Shown: piece after piece, positions 26,135 to 35,550 of the stretch
How positions within the stretch are numbered: the stretch's first letter is position 1
Layout: each line of letters starts with the position of its first letter
Assembly (NCBI GenBank): GCA_965198045.1
Contig: CBDAOL010000009.1
Span: 124,001 to 188,000, forward strand
DNA length: 64,000 bases
Direction of reading: 5' to 3'
From: CBDDEC01 sp965198045
GTDB lineage: Bacteria; Chloroflexota; Dehalococcoidia; UBA2979
Notes under the pieces: model-generated
The model's input: only the letters and a program-made list of their open reading frames with translations
The model's database searches: none
Told to the model about the DNA's origin: nothing
Program-made: the position numbers and the translations under genes

Positions 26135-26332
26135 CTACGCCTCGACGATCTTGATGGACTGCGTCGGGCAGAGGTCCGCGGCATCCTCGAGGGCCTCGCG
26201 CACCTCGTCCGGGAACTCGTTCTTTGTGGCTTCCGGGAAGTCATCGTCCTTCTGACGGAAGGCCTCGGCGTGCAGGTAATAGCACTGCCCGGTCTTGAGA
26301 CAGGTCTGGTAGTTGATCTCGATTCGGAGCAT
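26135..26332 (-). CDS. small [3Fe-4S]-type ferredoxin
   Basis: 65 residues from ATG 26332; the in-frame extension upstream is shadow sequence. Three cysteines only, Cys11-x5-Cys17 and Cys55-Pro, the pattern of P450-associated 3Fe-4S ferredoxins. It is divergent from the P450 at 26506 with a 173-bp spacer, so it is the likely electron donor. LLM oxidoreductase follows 45 bases later on the same strand. Confidence 0.88.
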   Translation of the reverse strand: MLRIEINYQTCLKTGQCYYLHAEAFRQKDDDFPEATKNEFPDEVREALEDAADLCPTQSIKIVEA

Positions 26333-26409
26333 CGGTTCGCTCCTCCCGTGCTGCCCGTCGCGGGCTACTGCTGCGGTCCTGCTGTGCTCGGCTCCCCGGG
26401 CGTCTGCTG

Positions 26410-26415
26410 TACTAT
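26410..26415 (+). promoter_or_regulatory. candidate -10 element for P450 gene
   Basis: TACTAT in the 173-bp ferredoxin/P450 spacer, about 90 bp before the P450 ATG. -35 match is poor. The rest of the spacer shows nothing clear. Confidence 0.3.
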
Positions 26416-26505
26416 GCACGCCAATGCGGGATCGTGCAGCGCGCGCGGCGTCGGACCACAGGCGTCGCGCCTGACCGGGCGTGTTCGCGCCCCGAGAGGC
26501 ATTGC

Positions 26506-27695
26506 ATGACTTCCGCACCCATCTTCCCGGGCGACGCCGGTCGCTTTAACGACGCTGAGTTCTTCCACGACCCATACCCACTGTTCAAAGAGATGCGTGA
26601 GCTGGGTCCTGTGGTCCGGGTCGGCGAGCGGTCGCACATCGCCGTCGGCTTCGACGCCGTGTACGACATCCTGCGCAACCACGAGCAGTTCTCCTCGGAC
26701 GCCGCATCGCTGCCTGCCGAGGCCCGCGAGGAGGACGGCGACGGGATGCAGATCCCGATCGTGCTCATCACCACGACCCACCACGCCATACCCGCTTCCG
26801 AGGGCTCGTCAACCGCGCGTTCACGCCTCGGCGTGCCGCCGAGCTCGAGCCGTTCGTCGAGAGCATCGCCGACGACCTGATCGACGCCTTCCCGGAGGGG
26901 GAAGTCGACCTCGTGCCGCAGCTCTCGGTGCCGCTCCCGGTCACCGTGATTGCGACGCTCCTCGGCATTCCGACTGAACGCGGCGAAGATTTCAAGCGCT
27001 GGTCGAACGCGCTGATCGCCGCACAGCGCGGTGACTTCGCCATCGAGGACCTGACCAACATGGTCAACTTCTTGAACGGCGAGATCGCGCGGCGTCAGGC
27101 CGTCACCAAAGACCTGATCTCGGCCCTCTCGGAGGCCGAGGTCGAGGGCGAGCACCTCGAGGACTGGGAGGTCCTCGGCTTCACGATCCTGCTGCTGGTG
27201 GCCGGCAACGAAACCACGACGAACCTGATCGGCAACATGCTCAACGTACTCGCCGATCGCCCCGAGCTATGGGCGCGCCTGCGCGACGACCGTACGCTCG
27301 TCGAACCATTCATCGAGGAGACGCTGCGCATCGACAGCCCCGTGCAGGTGCTGTCCCGCTACTCGAAGGAAGACGTCACGATCGACGGCATCGACATCCC
27401 CGCCGGCGTGCCCGTCAACGTGGCCTACGGCGCTGCCAACCGCGACCCGAAGGCGTACGACCGCCCGGACGAGTTCGACCTCGCACGCGAGGACGACACG
27501 CACCACGTGGCGTTCGGCATGGGCATCCACTACTGCCTCGGCTCGCCGCTGGCGCGGCTCGAGTCGAAGGTCGCCCTCGAACGGCTGCTCGACCGCTACT
27601 CCACGATCGAGCGTGGCGAGGTGGCGGCGGAACGCCAGACCGCGGCGACGATCGTGCGCGGCTTCCAGCATCTGCCGCTGCGGTTCGGGGCCTAG
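26506..27695 (+). CDS. cytochrome P450, frameshifted
   Basis: 396-residue bacterial class I P450 monooxygenase once one missing base is restored at 26775-26776 (ITTD-PPRHTRFRGLVNRAF). Landmarks: DPPRHTRFRGLVN (C-helix region), LLLVAGNETTTNLIGN (I-helix acid-alcohol region), EETLRIDSPVQ (ExxR), FGMGIHYCLGSPLARLE (heme Cys in FGxGxHxCxG). Soluble; needs ferredoxin and reductase: a ferredoxin is divergent next door and a reductase lies at 50365. The single-base loss beside a G/C run looks like a sequencing error. Substrate unknown. Confidence 0.88.
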
Positions 27696-29305
27696 CTGCG
27701 CTCGTAGACCACGCGCCCACCGACGATCGTCATGTCGATCGGGAGGTCGCGTAGCTCGGCCGTCGGCACCGTGCGGATGTCGGCGCTGAGCAGCGCGAGG
27801 TCGGCCAGCTTCCCGGGCTCGAGCGAGCCCTTCGAAGACTCCTCGAACGCTGCGTAAGCGCCGTTGATGGTGTGCATGCGCAGCGCCGTCTCCAGGTCGA
27901 CGCGCTCGTCGGGACCGCACACGTCGCCGTCCATCGTCGCGCGCGTCTGCGCCTGCTCGATGCCGAACAGCGGCCGGTAGTCGGTGACCGGTGCGTCGGA
28001 GGACCCGGCGACGGTCGTGCCGGCCTCGAGGAGCGAGCGCGCCGGGAACATCACGTCGGCGCGGTGGCGGCCGTAGTTGCGGATGTAGCCATCGCCGAAC
28101 TCCCAGAAGAACGCTGGCTGCATGGCCGGCACGATGCCCTGGTCGCGGACCCGCTGCTGCAGGTCGAGCGGCGTGATGCCGCAGTGGTCGATGCGGTGGC
28201 GGAGCCCGTCGCGAGGGTGCTCCGACTGCGCACGCGCCATCGCGTCGAGCGTCTGTTCGATCGCGCGGTCGCCGACCGCGTGGACGGTGCACTGCCAGCC
28301 CGCGCGATGCGCACGGCCGATCAGGTCGTCGAGGTCGTCCTGTGCCCAGTACGCGATCCCCGAGTCGTCCGGATCCACGGTGTATGGGTCGCGCGTCGCC
28401 GCAGTCGGACCCGACGAGGAGCCGTCGGTCATCACCTTGAAGGCGCCGATCTTGAGCCGATCGTCACCAAAGCCGGAGCGGAAGCCGGTGTTGAGGATCG
28501 GCACGTGCGGGTGGTCGAGCGCGTTCACCGTGACGAACGAGTAGATGCGGACCTGCAGCTCGTCTGAGGCGACAAGTTCCGTTGCCACATCCATCGGCGA
28601 GCCTGCCATGCCCCCGGCGTCGTGGATGCTCGTCAGGCCGCTCGCGAGGTCGGCCTCGTTCGCTGCGACCAGCCAGCGGCGCAGCTCCTCGCGGCTCGCG
28701 ACGGCGGCGTTCTGGATCGGGGCGTTGGCGCGCTCGTACGCGACGCCGAGGATGCTGCCGTCCGGCTCGCGATCGTACCGGCCACCGTCGGGAGCATCGG
28801 TCATCCGATCGAGGCCGGAGACCTCCATCGCCTTCGTGTTGAAGGCGATGATGTGCCCGCAGGTGCGGGTGAAGACGACCGGGTGCTCTGGCGCGACCGC
28901 ATCGAAGTCGTGGCGGTTCGGGTGCCGTTGTTCGACCAGCCGCGAGTGGTCGTAGCCGCGCCCCCGGATCCAGGTGCCGGTCGGCACCTGCGCCGCGCGC
29001 TCGCGCACGGCCTCGGCGATCGCAGCGATCGAGTCCATGCCGGGCGCCTTGCAGTCGATCGCCTCCTGCGCGCCCCCGATGCCGGTGAAGTGCTGGTGCG
29101 CGTCGATGAATCCCGGGGTCAGCGACCTCCCGGCGAGGTCGATCTGTGACGTCTCGGCCGTCGCGGTCGCTCGCACCTCGGCGTTGGAGCCCACCGCGAG
29201 GATGCGCCCATCGGACACCGCGACCGCCTCGGCGATCGAGTTCGCCTCGTCGATCGTGTGGACGATGCCGCTGTGGAGGATCAGGTCGGCGCGGTCGGCG
29301 GGCAT
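27692..29305 (-). CDS. YtcJ-like amidohydrolase
   Basis: 537-residue metal-dependent hydrolase of the YtcJ/AepA group. ADLILHSGIVHTIDEANSIAE (N-terminal beta sandwich), TPGFIDAHQHFTGIGG (HxH, ~64), WIRGRGYDHSRLVEQRHP, LTSIHDAGGM, IGAFKVMTDGSSSG (region of the metal-bridging residue in relatives), WQCTVHAVGDRAIEQTLDAM and HCGITPLDL (His), AGSSDAPVTDYRPLFGI (Asp). Substrates of this group are poorly known (amides, carbamates). It ends the five-gene minus operon that starts at 32782. Its stop overlaps the P450 stop in a shared CTAG. Confidence 0.87.
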   Translation of the reverse strand: MPADRADLILHSGIVHTIDEANSIAEAVAVSDGRILAVGSNAEVRATATAETSQIDLAGRSLTPGFIDAHQHFTGIGGAQEAIDCKAPGMDSIAAIAEAVRERAAQVPTGTWIRGRGYDHSRLVEQRHPNRHDFDAVAPEHPVVFTRTCGHIIAFNTKAMEVSGLDRMTDAPDGGRYDREPDGSILGVAYERANAPIQNAAVASREELRRWLVAANEADLASGLTSIHDAGGMAGSPMDVATELVASDELQVRIYSFVTVNALDHPHVPILNTGFRSGFGDDRLKIGAFKVMTDGSSSGPTAATRDPYTVDPDDSGIAYWAQDDLDDLIGRAHRAGWQCTVHAVGDRAIEQTLDAMARAQSEHPRDGLRHRIDHCGITPLDLQQRVRDQGIVPAMQPAFFWEFGDGYIRNYGRHRADVMFPARSLLEAGTTVAGSSDAPVTDYRPLFGIEQAQTRATMDGDVCGPDERVDLETALRMHTINGAYAAFEESSKGSLEPGKLADLALLSADIRTVPTAELRDLPIDMTIVGGRVVYERS

Positions 29306-29341
29306 GTCGGTGCTTCCGGTCTCCGTAGTTCCCGCGCGAGT

Positions 29342-29749
29342 CTAGTAGCCGCTGCCCCAGGAGACGACGCGCTCCGGGGTGATCGCGACCATCCCGTCCA
29401 GGCTCGCCCAGCGCTCGATGTACGGCTCGACCTCGTCCGCGGGGATATAGCGGCGCGTGATCGCCCGAATCTCCTCGGCGATCCAGTCCTCACCTTCGTG
29501 GTAGGTCGCCGTGCCGGTCAGGACCGCGGCGCCGAACGGCACGCCCGCCTCGCCGACGCTGACGGAGATGCGTGGGTCGCGCAGGATGTGCTGGACCCAG
29601 GCGCGGTCCCGCCCCGACCAGACGAGGACGCGCACGCCGTCATAGCGATACCAGACGGGCACCGAGTGGGGCTGGCCGTCCGTCCTGGTGGTTGCGACCA
29701 CTGCGAGGTGCGGTCGATCGAGGAATGCCGCGAGTTCGTCCTGGTTCAT
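29342..29749 (-). CDS. PPOX-class (flavin/F420 split-barrel) protein
   Basis: 135 residues, pyridoxamine-phosphate-oxidase-like split barrel. MNQDELAAFLDRPHLAVVATTR, then GQPHSVPVWYRYDG and VLVWSGRDRAWVQHILRDPR, the usual cofactor-binding strand order. GAGGGG precedes the ATG. With an LLM oxidoreductase nearby, F420-dependent reduction is plausible but not shown. Sits between epimerase and amidohydrolase in the operon with 18- and 36-bp gaps. Confidence 0.85.
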   Translation of the reverse strand: MNQDELAAFLDRPHLAVVATTRTDGQPHSVPVWYRYDGVRVLVWSGRDRAWVQHILRDPRISVSVGEAGVPFGAAVLTGTATYHEGEDWIAEEIRAITRRYIPADEVEPYIERWASLDGMVAITPERVVSWGSGY

Positions 29750-29767
29750 CGCTGTTGCCCCTCGCTC

Positions 29768-30862
29768 TCAGTCCCAGTCAAGCGAACCACCGTGGCCGGC
29801 GTCGATGCCGGCGAGACCGTAGGTTGGCCCGTCCGAGGTGTATCCGCCGCGCACGGGATCGTCGGCGAGCAGCAGCGGTGTGTCGAGGTCGATGAACTCG
29901 AACCCGCCGAGGCCGGCGGCGAAGCAAGCGCCGAAGCCCATGGCGATCCGGGTCTCGACCATGCCACCGATCATCAGCCCCAGCCCGGCCTCACGCGCGA
30001 CCTCGACGATCTGGAGCGCCTCCGCCACGCCACACTTCGCGAGCTTGATGTTCAGCACCGTCGCGAGTTTGTCGGCGGCGATGCGACGTGCGTCGTCGAC
30101 GCCTCGGCAGGACTCGTCGGCCGCGACCGGCACCCCGGCTTCGCGGCGCACTCGTCCGAGGCCCTCCCAGTCGTCGCGGGCGACGGGCTGCTCGAGCAGC
30201 GCGATCTCGATGCGCTCGGCGCGCAGCTCCGCGACGAGCGTCAACGCCTCGTCGGCGGTGAAGCCCTCGTTGGCGTCGAGGACGAGCGCGGCGGTCGGAT
30301 GCCCAGTCCGAATCGCGAGCAGCCGTTCGAGGTCGGCGGCGCGGTCGATCCCGACCTTCGTCTTGATCGTCACGAAGCCCTCATCGGAGTACCGCCGGGC
30401 GAGCGCCTCCGCCTCCTCGGGTGCTGTGATCGGGATGGTGATGTCGGTCGTGACGCGGTCCTCGGCGCCGCCGAACCATTGGTGCAGTGGCTGACCGGCG
30501 TGCCGCGCCAGCGCGTCTACGAGCGCCATCTCGATGCCCGCGCGCGTCGAGGCGAGCTGCGGCAGCTCGGCGGCGAGATCGGCTGCGAGCGACTGCCAGT
30601 CGGCCGCGTCACGTCCGAGCAGCCGCGGGCTGACGGCCTCGAGCGCCTGCAGCGCGGTCGGCTGATCCTCGACCGTTACCGGCGGCAGCGTTGGCGTCTC
30701 GCCCCAGCCGACGGCGCCCGAGTCGAGCTCGACCCGGATGCCGACGTTCTCGACTCGCTCGAGGCGACTGGTGGCGATGGTGAACGGAGCGAGCAGCGGA
30801 ACGTTCAGCGGCCTGGCCTCGACGGCCACGACCGTCCGGCTATCGGGCCCGCCGCTAGCCAT
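29768..30862 (-). CDS. enolase-superfamily enzyme (dipeptide epimerase / muconate cycloisomerase type)
   Basis: 364 residues, second enolase-superfamily member of the window. VTIKTKVG (KxK, ~166), ALVLDANEGF, IALLEQPV, PVAADESC (Asp/Glu/Asp metal ligands), VLNIKLAKCGV (second Lys, ~265) form the muconate-lactonising subgroup active site. This pattern fits L-Ala-D/L-Glu or other dipeptide epimerases; specificity is not readable. Its ATG at 30862 overlaps the end of the panE-like gene by 8 bases. Confidence 0.87.
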   Translation of the reverse strand: MASGGPDSRTVVAVEARPLNVPLLAPFTIATSRLERVENVGIRVELDSGAVGWGETPTLPPVTVEDQPTALQALEAVSPRLLGRDAADWQSLAADLAAELPQLASTRAGIEMALVDALARHAGQPLHQWFGGAEDRVTTDITIPITAPEEAEALARRYSDEGFVTIKTKVGIDRAADLERLLAIRTGHPTAALVLDANEGFTADEALTLVAELRAERIEIALLEQPVARDDWEGLGRVRREAGVPVAADESCRGVDDARRIAADKLATVLNIKLAKCGVAEALQIVEVAREAGLGLMIGGMVETRIAMGFGACFAAGLGGFEFIDLDTPLLLADDPVRGGYTSDGPTYGLAGIDAGHGGSLDWD

Positions 30863-31802
30863 GCCGCGCCGCGCGGTCGCGATCGAGGGCGCGCATCTGC
30901 GCGGTCATCAGCGAGAGTAGCGGAGTGGGCACGCCGAGCTCCTTTGCGCGTGCCAGTGGCGCCTCGAAGATGCCATCGACCTCGATCGGCCGGCCTTCGA
31001 CGAAGTCGATCATGGTGCTCGGCCGGTAGGCCTCCATCACGTCGGTCATCGTCATCATCTCCTCGACGGTGGCGTCGCCGTCAAGGCGTGCAGCGCTCCC
31101 GCGATCTTCGAGGTCCGCATTCCCTGCGGCGATCACTTCCCGCATGCTCGTAATCGCCGCGGCGCGCAGCTCCGGGTCGGTCGTGATGCGGTCGGTCGTG
31201 ATGCCGCCAGCAGTCACTGCGAGGCCGTTGAACGGGATGTTCCAGCACAGCTTGCGCCACCGCCCGGCGAGCAGAGACGGCGTCGTCGACACCTCGACAT
31301 GCGCGCCGTCCCACAGCTTCAGCGCTACTTCGAGCTCGCCCGGGTCGTCGAGGTAGTGGCCGACGGTCACCGGGCCGTAGTCGAGGTGGTGGACACAGCC
31401 GGGCTCGCCTCGGTTGAGACAGGTAAACGCGAGCCCGCCGAAGATCCGCTCGGCGCCGAACCAGTCGGCGAACATCGCCTCCAGCCCGAGCCCGTTCATC
31501 AGCACGAGGATCCGGGTGCCGTCCCCGACGCAGGGCGCGACCAGTTCGCGCGCGTCCTCGATCGCCGTCGCCTTGAGCGCACAGATCGCCCAGTCGACGG
31601 GCCCGATCTCCTCGCTGCGGCGAGCGATCGAGGGTGCGTCGAGCGTGAAGTCACCGTCGATCGATTCGACACGCAGGCCGGCGGCGGCGACTGCGTCGTA
31701 GTCGCGGCGGAGCAGGAACGTGACGTCGTGACCGGCCTCGGCGAGTCGCGCGCCGTAGTAGCTGCCGACCGCGCCAGCGCCGATGACCGCGACGGTGCTC
31801 AC
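30855..31802 (-). CDS. ketopantoate reductase-family (PanE/ApbA) protein
   Basis: 315 residues. GTG 31802 is the start (STVAVIGAGAVGSYYGARLA directly gives the Rossmann GxGxxG), overlapping the upstream gene's TGA (GTGA). Central features: WAICALKATAIEDA, MNGLGLEAMFADWFG, RKLCWNIPFNGLAV with the conserved Lys and Asn, and DFVEGRPIEVDGIFEAPLARAKE, matching the PanE C-terminal domain. True PanE makes pantoate for CoA, but this family has many paralogues, and the operon of quinone reductase, epimerase and amidohydrolase does not support a CoA role. Confidence 0.85.
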   Translation of the reverse strand: MSTVAVIGAGAVGSYYGARLAEAGHDVTFLLRRDYDAVAAAGLRVESIDGDFTLDAPSIARRSEEIGPVDWAICALKATAIEDARELVAPCVGDGTRILVLMNGLGLEAMFADWFGAERIFGGLAFTCLNRGEPGCVHHLDYGPVTVGHYLDDPGELEVALKLWDGAHVEVSTTPSLLAGRWRKLCWNIPFNGLAVTAGGITTDRITTDPELRAAAITSMREVIAAGNADLEDRGSAARLDGDATVEEMMTMTDVMEAYRPSTMIDFVEGRPIEVDGIFEAPLARAKELGVPTPLLSLMTAQMRALDRDRAARHG

Positions 31803-32782
31803 GACGCCGTCTCGCGGACGATCAGCGCGACCTTGCCTGCTGCTCGGCGGTCGCGCAGCACCTCGACCGCGTCGGCCGCGCGTTCGAGGGGAAAGCGGTC
31901 GCTGACGAGCGGCTGCAGGCGGCCGTCGCTCCACCACTCGAGCAGCTCGCGCATCGCCGCCTGCACCACCTCGGGCCGATGACGCCGCAGCTGGCCGAGG
32001 CTGAGCCCAAGCACCGAGGCGTCCTTCACCAGCAGGTGGTTGGCCGGAATCTGCGGCACGTCACCGCTGGCGAAGCCGATCACGAGGATGCGGCCGCCTG
32101 GCCGGATGCAGCGCAGCGAGGCGCGGAAGGAGTCGCCCCCCACCGGGTCGTACACGACATCCGCCCCGCCGGTCAGCTCAAGGACTCGCTTGCGGATGTC
32201 CTCCTCGGCGTAGTTGATGGTGTGGTCCGCGCCGTGCGCCTCCGCGATCGCGAGCTTTTCCGGCGAGCTGGCAGAGGCGATGACCGTCGCGCCCAGGGCT
32301 CGCCCGACCTCGACGGCGGTCAACCCCACACCGCCCGAGGCGCCATGGACCAGCAGCACCTCGCCGGGCTGCAGCTGCGCGCGGTGAACGAGTGCGAGAT
32401 GCGATGTCGCGTAGACGACGGGGAACGTGGCGGCGACAGCCGCGTCCATCCCCTCCGGGATCGTGATGACGTCGGCGGCCTGCGCGGTGGCCGTCTCGGC
32501 GAAGCCGCCGCTGGCCAGAAACGCGAGGACGCGCTGGCCGACGGCGATGTCCTCAACGTCCGCCGCCACCTCGACGACCTGGCCTGCGGCCTCGAGGCCG
32601 GGCACGAACGGGCAGGGCGGCTGGTCCTGGTACTCGCCTCGGATCAACAGCAGGTCCGCGAAGTTGACGCCTGCCGCCTCGACGGCGATGCGCACGTCGC
32701 CCGCGCCAAGCGGGGCCGGCTCCACCTCGGCGAGGCGTAGCGAGGCGGGCTCGCCGGGGGCGTCGCAGAGCATCGCGCGCAT
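31799..32782 (-). CDS. quinone oxidoreductase-like zinc-independent MDR protein
   Basis: 327 residues, medium-chain dehydrogenase of the NADPH:quinone reductase group. ATG 32782 gives MRAMLCDAPGEPASL. GVNFADLLLIRGEYQ, PFVPGLEAAGQV and LLVHGASGGVGLTAVEVGRALG (NADPH fold) are typical; the Cys/His zinc ligands of alcohol dehydrogenases are absent. First gene of the five-gene minus operon; ends in a GTGA overlap with the panE-like gene. Probable substrates are quinones or enones. Confidence 0.9.
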   Translation of the reverse strand: MRAMLCDAPGEPASLRLAEVEPAPLGAGDVRIAVEAAGVNFADLLLIRGEYQDQPPCPFVPGLEAAGQVVEVAADVEDIAVGQRVLAFLASGGFAETATAQAADVITIPEGMDAAVAATFPVVYATSHLALVHRAQLQPGEVLLVHGASGGVGLTAVEVGRALGATVIASASSPEKLAIAEAHGADHTINYAEEDIRKRVLELTGGADVVYDPVGGDSFRASLRCIRPGGRILVIGFASGDVPQIPANHLLVKDASVLGLSLGQLRRHRPEVVQAAMRELLEWWSDGRLQPLVSDRFPLERAADAVEVLRDRRAAGKVALIVRETAS

Positions 32783-32886
32783 CGGTGCATCTACCTCGTC
32801 TGGTCGCGATTCGTCGGTGCGGCCGATTGTAGGCGCTCGCGCTATGCTCGCCGCTGGCATTCGGGACGCCTGCGAGTGGATGAGTC

Positions 32887-34029
32887 ATGGTCACGGCCTA
32901 CGAGCGGACCCTGCAGCGCCTGGCTGGCGATGTCGCCGACGAGGCGATCGTGATCGCCGAGATTCCCGCGCCCACCTTCCGCGAAGGGGCGAGGGCGGCG
33001 CACGTTCACGACCGCCTCGCCGCGATCGGCGGTTGGGACGACCTGTCTGTCGATCGCATGGGCAACGTGGTCGCCATCCACGAGGGTCCGGCCGCCGAGC
33101 GCGGGAGCGGACTGCTCGTCGCTGCACACCTTGACACGGTCTTCCCCGACGACGAAACGCCGGCGACGAAGCGTCGAGGGCGCATCGTCGGCCGCGGTAT
33201 CGGGGATAACTCGGTCGGTGTCGCTGGCGTGATCGCGGTCGGCGAAGCGCTACGCCGCGAGCGTCCGCGTGGCCTCGGGCGTGTCATCCTTGCCGCGAAT
33301 GTGGGCGAGGAAGGGCGCGGCGACCTTGGTGGCGTGCGCCAGCTCTGCGAGCACTACACCGGCGCCTACGACCGCGTGCTGGCCGTCGAGGGCCTGTCGC
33401 TCAACCGCATCCAGATCGGCGGCGTCGCCAGCCGCCGTTACGAGGTGCGGGTCGAGACCGACGGCGGGCACTCATGGGGCGCTTACGGACGTCCGAACGC
33501 CATCAGCGTCGCAGCGAGGGCGATCGCGTCGCTGGATCCGCTGATGCCGGAGGTCGGCGTCGAGCCGAAGACGACGATGAACGTGGGCGTGATCAGTGGT
33601 GGTCGCTCGGTGAACACGATCGCGCCCGCCGCCACCTTCGAGCTCGATATTCGTTCGATCGACGCTCAGGCGCTGGCCGACCTCGACCGTCGCGCACGTT
33701 CGGCCATCCGAGGGGCCGTGACGGGCGATGCTCGCGTCTCCCTGAAACGCATCGGCGACCGGCCCGGCGGCAGCATCGAGCGCCACGACCCGATGATCCG
33801 CGCGGTCGAGCGGGCGAGGCGGGCGAGCGGCCTCGGTGAACCTAGCTATGGGTTCGGCAGCACGGACGCCAACATCCCACTGGCGCTCGGCATCCCAGCC
33901 ACGTGCGTGGGCATCACCACGGGTGGCGAGGCCCACACGCCGCGCGAGTGGATGCGCACCGGCCCGGTCCGGCGCGGCGTGCCCTACCTCGGGCGCGTGA
34001 TCGCCAACGTCGCCCGCCTGCCGGTCTGA
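32887..34029 (+). CDS. M20-family metallopeptidase
   Basis: 380 residues. LLVAAHLDTVFPDD (first metal His, Asp), GRGIGDNSVGVAGVIAV (bridging Asp), LAANVGEEGRGDLGGVRQL (general base Glu and metal Glu), then a dimerisation domain with TDGGHSWGAYGRPNAIS, and a late GITTGGEAHTPREW His. Most like the tripeptidase T/aminoacylase side of M20. Cytoplasmic; divergent from the quinone reductase operon with a 104-bp gap and convergent with a crotonase. Confidence 0.88.
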   Translation: MVTAYERTLQRLAGDVADEAIVIAEIPAPTFREGARAAHVHDRLAAIGGWDDLSVDRMGNVVAIHEGPAAERGSGLLVAAHLDTVFPDDETPATKRRGRIVGRGIGDNSVGVAGVIAVGEALRRERPRGLGRVILAANVGEEGRGDLGGVRQLCEHYTGAYDRVLAVEGLSLNRIQIGGVASRRYEVRVETDGGHSWGAYGRPNAISVAARAIASLDPLMPEVGVEPKTTMNVGVISGGRSVNTIAPAATFELDIRSIDAQALADLDRRARSAIRGAVTGDARVSLKRIGDRPGGSIERHDPMIRAVERARRASGLGEPSYGFGSTDANIPLALGIPATCVGITTGGEAHTPREWMRTGPVRRGVPYLGRVIANVARLPV

Positions 34030-34047
34030 CGCGCCGAGGCTGCGCGG

Positions 34048-34761
34048 TTAGCGACCCTGGGCCGCGGCGAGACGAGCGCGAAACGCCTCGGCGTCCGGCA
34101 CCTCGCTGAGACGGCGCACCAGCGCCTTCGCCCGCGCGACCGAGGCGCCGTCGTTCTCGGCCAACCGCGCCGCGAGGAGGCGTGCATCCTCGACGACGTC
34201 TTCGTCCGGGACGGCGCGGAGCGCCATGCCGCGATTGGCGAGCGCTCGACCGGTGTACGGCAAGCCGCCCGCTACGAACTCCTGCGCGCGACCAGCGCCG
34301 TACTTCCACTCAAGCCACACCATGTTCACCGGCGCCGGTCCCAGGCCCAGCGCGACCTCGGCGACGTGCAGCTGCGCCTCCTCCCCGGCGATCAAGAAGT
34401 CGCAGGCGAGTGCCAGCGCGGAGCCGCCAGCGATAGCGTGGCCCTCTAGGGCGCCGACGATCGGCTTGGGGGATCCAAACATCGCGGCGTGGAAATCCGC
34501 CCAGCGCTCGCCGTGGCTCGCGAGCCATGCGGGTGGGGGGTCGGCGCGGAACTCCTTGAGGTCGTTGCCAGCACAGAACGTGCCCTCTGCGCCTCGAATC
34601 AGGATCACGCTGATCGCATCGTCCGCGATCAACTCCTCGAGCCTGGCGTGCAGCGCGTCGACGAGCGGTCCGGTGAGCGCGTTGCGGCGGTGCGGGCGGT
34701 TGAGGACGAGCTCGCCGGTCGCCTCGCGGCGTTCGATCAGCAGGATCGGCGCATCGGGCAT
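34048..34761 (-). CDS. enoyl-CoA hydratase/isomerase-family protein
   Basis: 237-residue crotonase. ATGELVLNRPHRRNALTG, GTFCAGNDLKEFR, EGHAIAGGSALALACDFLIA and HVAEVALGLGPAP. The usual first Glu (GGCEL) is Ser-Ala here, and the C-terminus stops short of the common F-x-x-KR-x-P-x-F tail. It may be an isomerase or a non-catalytic form. Stand-alone on the minus strand, convergent with the M20 peptidase. Confidence 0.85.
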   Translation of the reverse strand: MPDAPILLIERREATGELVLNRPHRRNALTGPLVDALHARLEELIADDAISVILIRGAEGTFCAGNDLKEFRADPPPAWLASHGERWADFHAAMFGSPKPIVGALEGHAIAGGSALALACDFLIAGEEAQLHVAEVALGLGPAPVNMVWLEWKYGAGRAQEFVAGGLPYTGRALANRGMALRAVPDEDVVEDARLLAARLAENDGASVARAKALVRRLSEVPDAEAFRARLAAAQGR

Positions 34762-34851
34762 ACGGGCCCCCTCGGCGGCTCCGCGTGGCTTGCCGGCGTT
34801 GTGACGCGGGCCGACCGCAGCCTATCACCGTGCGGGGGGCGCGCTCCGAGC

Positions 34852-35550
34852 CTAGGGCGCGTCGGCGTCGGAGTAGGTCTGCTGCACATCGAGCGTCCAC
34901 GGGCCGAGCGTCTCCACGGCGATGATGTACTTGCCGGGGGCGGTGCGGAACCGTACGGGCTCGTCGAACGCACCGACCCGGTCGACTGGCGCGTCGAGGC
35001 GTGCGCCATCGTCGCGGAAGACGAACAGCAGGAACTCGTCGTCGCCCTCGTAGCTGACCTCGACCTCGGTGAGATTGCTGAGCTCCAGCATGGGCGACGC
35101 CCAGTCGGTGCTGCCCGCGCTTGCGATGGGCAGCTCGCCGGGCTCCGGCAGACTGACGGCGACGCGCCATTCCTCGTCGGCCCGCACGACCACCTCCCAC
35201 ATCCCCGGCGCGACACCCACGATGCGCGTGCCCTCATACGGACCGAAGTGCTGCAAGACGTCGTGGCGCACACCGGCGGCGCCGAGGTCCACGCGGTTGA
35301 ACTCGACCTCGAGCAAGCCGCCGTCCGAGGCGATGTCGAAGACGACCGGGGTGAACATCGGCACCTCGACCTGGAACGCGCCGGGCTCGTTCAAGCTGAG
35401 TTCCGCGGGGAGCGCGGGACCCGAGGGTGGCGGTGGACCGCCCTCGAGGAGCGCGACCCCGAAGGCGATGAGCGCCGCGACCGCTACGGCGGCGCCGATG
35501 CCGTACAGCCAGACCCGCGCCCGAGGGCGCGCCGCCGATGCCTGAGTCAT
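34852..35550 (-). CDS. hypothetical protein with one N-terminal membrane anchor
   Basis: 232 residues that I do not recognise. Residues ~13-36 (VWLYGIGAAVAVAALIAFGV) are a single membrane segment after a short basic N-terminus, followed by a Pro-rich linker (GGPPPPSGPALP) and an acidic, beta-rich outer domain (FGPYEGTRIVGVAPGMWEVVV, WTLDVQQTYSDAD at the end). The two repeated patterns of strands ending in TDWASPMLEL and FRTAPGKYIIAVETLG resemble a carbohydrate- or ligand-binding sandwich, but no family is assigned. Probably exported and anchored. Confidence 0.65.
   Translation of the reverse strand: MTQASAARPRARVWLYGIGAAVAVAALIAFGVALLEGGPPPPSGPALPAELSLNEPGAFQVEVPMFTPVVFDIASDGGLLEVEFNRVDLGAAGVRHDVLQHFGPYEGTRIVGVAPGMWEVVVRADEEWRVAVSLPEPGELPIASAGSTDWASPMLELSNLTEVEVSYEGDDEFLLFVFRDDGARLDAPVDRVGAFDEPVRFRTAPGKYIIAVETLGPWTLDVQQTYSDADAP

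Noticed and set aside
29258..31153. Long open frame (631 codons) on the plus strand opposite the epimerase/PanE genes
   Set aside because: High-GC antisense shadow; the composition is Arg/Ala/Asp-rich without family motifs, while the minus strand has clear domains.
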